Translations under genes and position numbers: made by a program
The notes under the pieces: generated by a model
The model's database searches: none
Seen by the model: only the letters and a program-made list of their open reading frames with translations
Told to the model about the DNA's origin: nothing
Assembly (NCBI GenBank): GCA_900095095.1
Contig: FMBT01000294.1
Location: 558,001 to 622,000 of the forward strand
Reading direction: 5' to 3'
Length of the DNA stretch: 64,000 nucleotides
Origin: Fragilariopsis cylindrus CCMP1102
Lineage: Eukaryota; Bacillariophyta; Bacillariophyceae; Bacillariales; Bacillariaceae
In this document: one piece after another, positions 63,176 to 64,000 of the stretch
How the letters are laid out: every line of letters starts with the position of its first letter
Numbering within the stretch: the stretch's first letter is position 1

Positions 63176-63647
63176 TTTTTTTCGAGTTTGTGTTATTGAA
63201 TTTGTTGTGGGGAGGCGTTGTTTGCTTGCTGTTGCCGTCCGTTACAATAAAATTAAAAAATAATAATCGGAAAGTGCATGTACTAACGCGTGTGTTTTAC
63301 ATCATGTTGAATGTGTTCGCCATCGCTCATACGACTAGTTCGACTAAAACGCGCATGCGTATGTTTCAAAAATGCACGAAGGCATTTTTTCTCGTTCTAT
63401 TTTCAAATGAAATGACAACAATACCGTATCAATACTCGATATAGCTAACTGCATACTGTTAACGAAAGGCAGACATCTCAAATCTTCGAATTTATTAGGA
63501 GATAACGCATACCAATTGTAGATACATTGTTGTGTTCGGTCAGACCTATTCGTCGCCAAGACTGTATTCATAGGTCTAATTTACCGCATTCATTAATATT
63601 GTAATAATAGAATTGACAATAGTTATTGTCCGGGGGGAAAAAGAAAG
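63176..63647. promoter_or_regulatory. Divergent intergenic region
   Basis: The 472-bp spacer separates head-to-head starts. It holds no exact TACWGTA word and no repeat. Minus-strand frames at 63344-63571 and 63623-63820 are not supported. Confidence 0.4.
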
Positions 63648-64000
63648 ATGCCAGAACGAGATCCATTCCCGATGAACTCGATGGAAGCCAAGGCATTGGA
63701 GGCTGACATTCCATCAACTGCTAGTAGTAGTAATTCGTGGTCAAGTATGCCGTTAGAAACAACCACGGACGGTCCATCTTCCGCCGATATACGAATGGAC
63801 GAAGAGGATGGTGACGGCAAGAGTGAACTCGTTGCTAGGAAATCTTCTATCCGAAAAGACGAACAGGATGATATTTACGCACATGTTGACAAGGAAATCG
63901 TTGACGAGGACGACGAGGAGAATCTAGATGATCCGATATTGGACGTCCCGTTGGAGGAACTAAGAGGAAATCGATGGAAACGATACAAGGGACAATCAAA
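63648..64000 (+). CDS. Acidic N-terminal fragment of a gene running off the window
   Basis: An open frame starts at ATG 63648 and stays open to the window end (117 complete codons). The sequence MPERDPFPMNSMEAKALEAD is followed by Ser/Thr-rich and Asp/Glu-rich stretches (DEDDEENLDDPILDVP), ending in a basic patch RGNRWKRYKGQS. No domain is recognisable yet; it is probably the disordered N terminus of a larger protein. The low stop density and Asp/Glu composition match neighbouring genes. Confidence 0.6.
   Translation, partial: MPERDPFPMNSMEAKALEADIPSTASSSNSWSSMPLETTTDGPSSADIRMDEEDGDGKSELVARKSSIRKDEQDDIYAHVDKEIVDEDDEENLDDPILDVPLEELRGNRWKRYKGQS

Noticed and set aside
1-64000. CRISPR array, insertion sequence, transposon or viral insertion
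   Set aside because: No regular spaced repeats, transposase, reverse transcriptase or integrase motifs were seen on either strand.

Overview
This 64 kb window is nuclear DNA of a photosynthetic stramenopile, most likely a diatom. The evidence is AT-rich intergenic DNA, short canonical GT-AG introns (donors mostly GTAAGT or GTACGT), many Asn/Asp/Gln/Ser/Thr low-complexity tracts in proteins, a secreted pre-protein with the Phe-Ala-Pro plastid-import signature (thioredoxin gene at 20721-21535), and eukaryotic housekeeping genes (MAK16, ALKBH6, CLC channel, DUF2039, PET100-like). I cannot name the species. I found no CRISPR, insertion sequence, rRNA or tRNA.

I support 29 protein-coding genes (the last one cut by the window end) and one multi-frameshift pseudogene. 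Twelve have introns; all reconstructed splice models are given as exon coordinates and close in frame. From left to right: a PqiA-like membrane protein (63-2739), a decayed gene (2854-3460), a zinc-ligand-free BUD20/ZNF593 homologue (3495-3815), an LRR-like protein, a histidine phosphatase, a secretory glycosyltransferase-like protein, and a multi-domain chromatin/DNA-binding protein (9903-12631). Two lineage-specific proteins follow, then a DUF1415 protein, a plastid thioredoxin, a formiminotransferase, an unknown protein and ALKBH6. The middle holds a 1,223-residue coiled-coil protein, a CLC Cl-/H+ exchanger, a trypsin-type protease with Cys modules, a DUF2039 protein, a mitochondrial carrier, a metallophosphoesterase and a helicase-associated-domain protein. 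The right part holds a TruA-type pseudouridine synthase, a PET100-like protein, a small unknown protein, a methyltransferase-like protein, an SDR, MAK16, a YbaK-type deacylase, a small membrane protein and an acidic N-terminal fragment.

There are no operons and no evident pathway cluster. Genes alternate strand almost perfectly, giving twelve head-to-head pairs separated by about 0.37-1.7 kb and eleven tail-to-tail pairs. The intergenic DNA is rich in microsatellites, in small tandem duplications at gene 3' ends, and in the word TACAGTA/TACTGTA.

The most interesting items are the HSF-like/C2HC/PHD/PWWP/AP2-like fusion protein, the enriched TACWGTA intergenic word, the strand alternation, a eukaryotic two-block PqiA protein, the cysteine-less BUD20 homologue, the decayed gene beside it, and the metallophosphoesterase whose best splice sites are out of frame. 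I saw nothing that I would claim as a new defence or mobile system.
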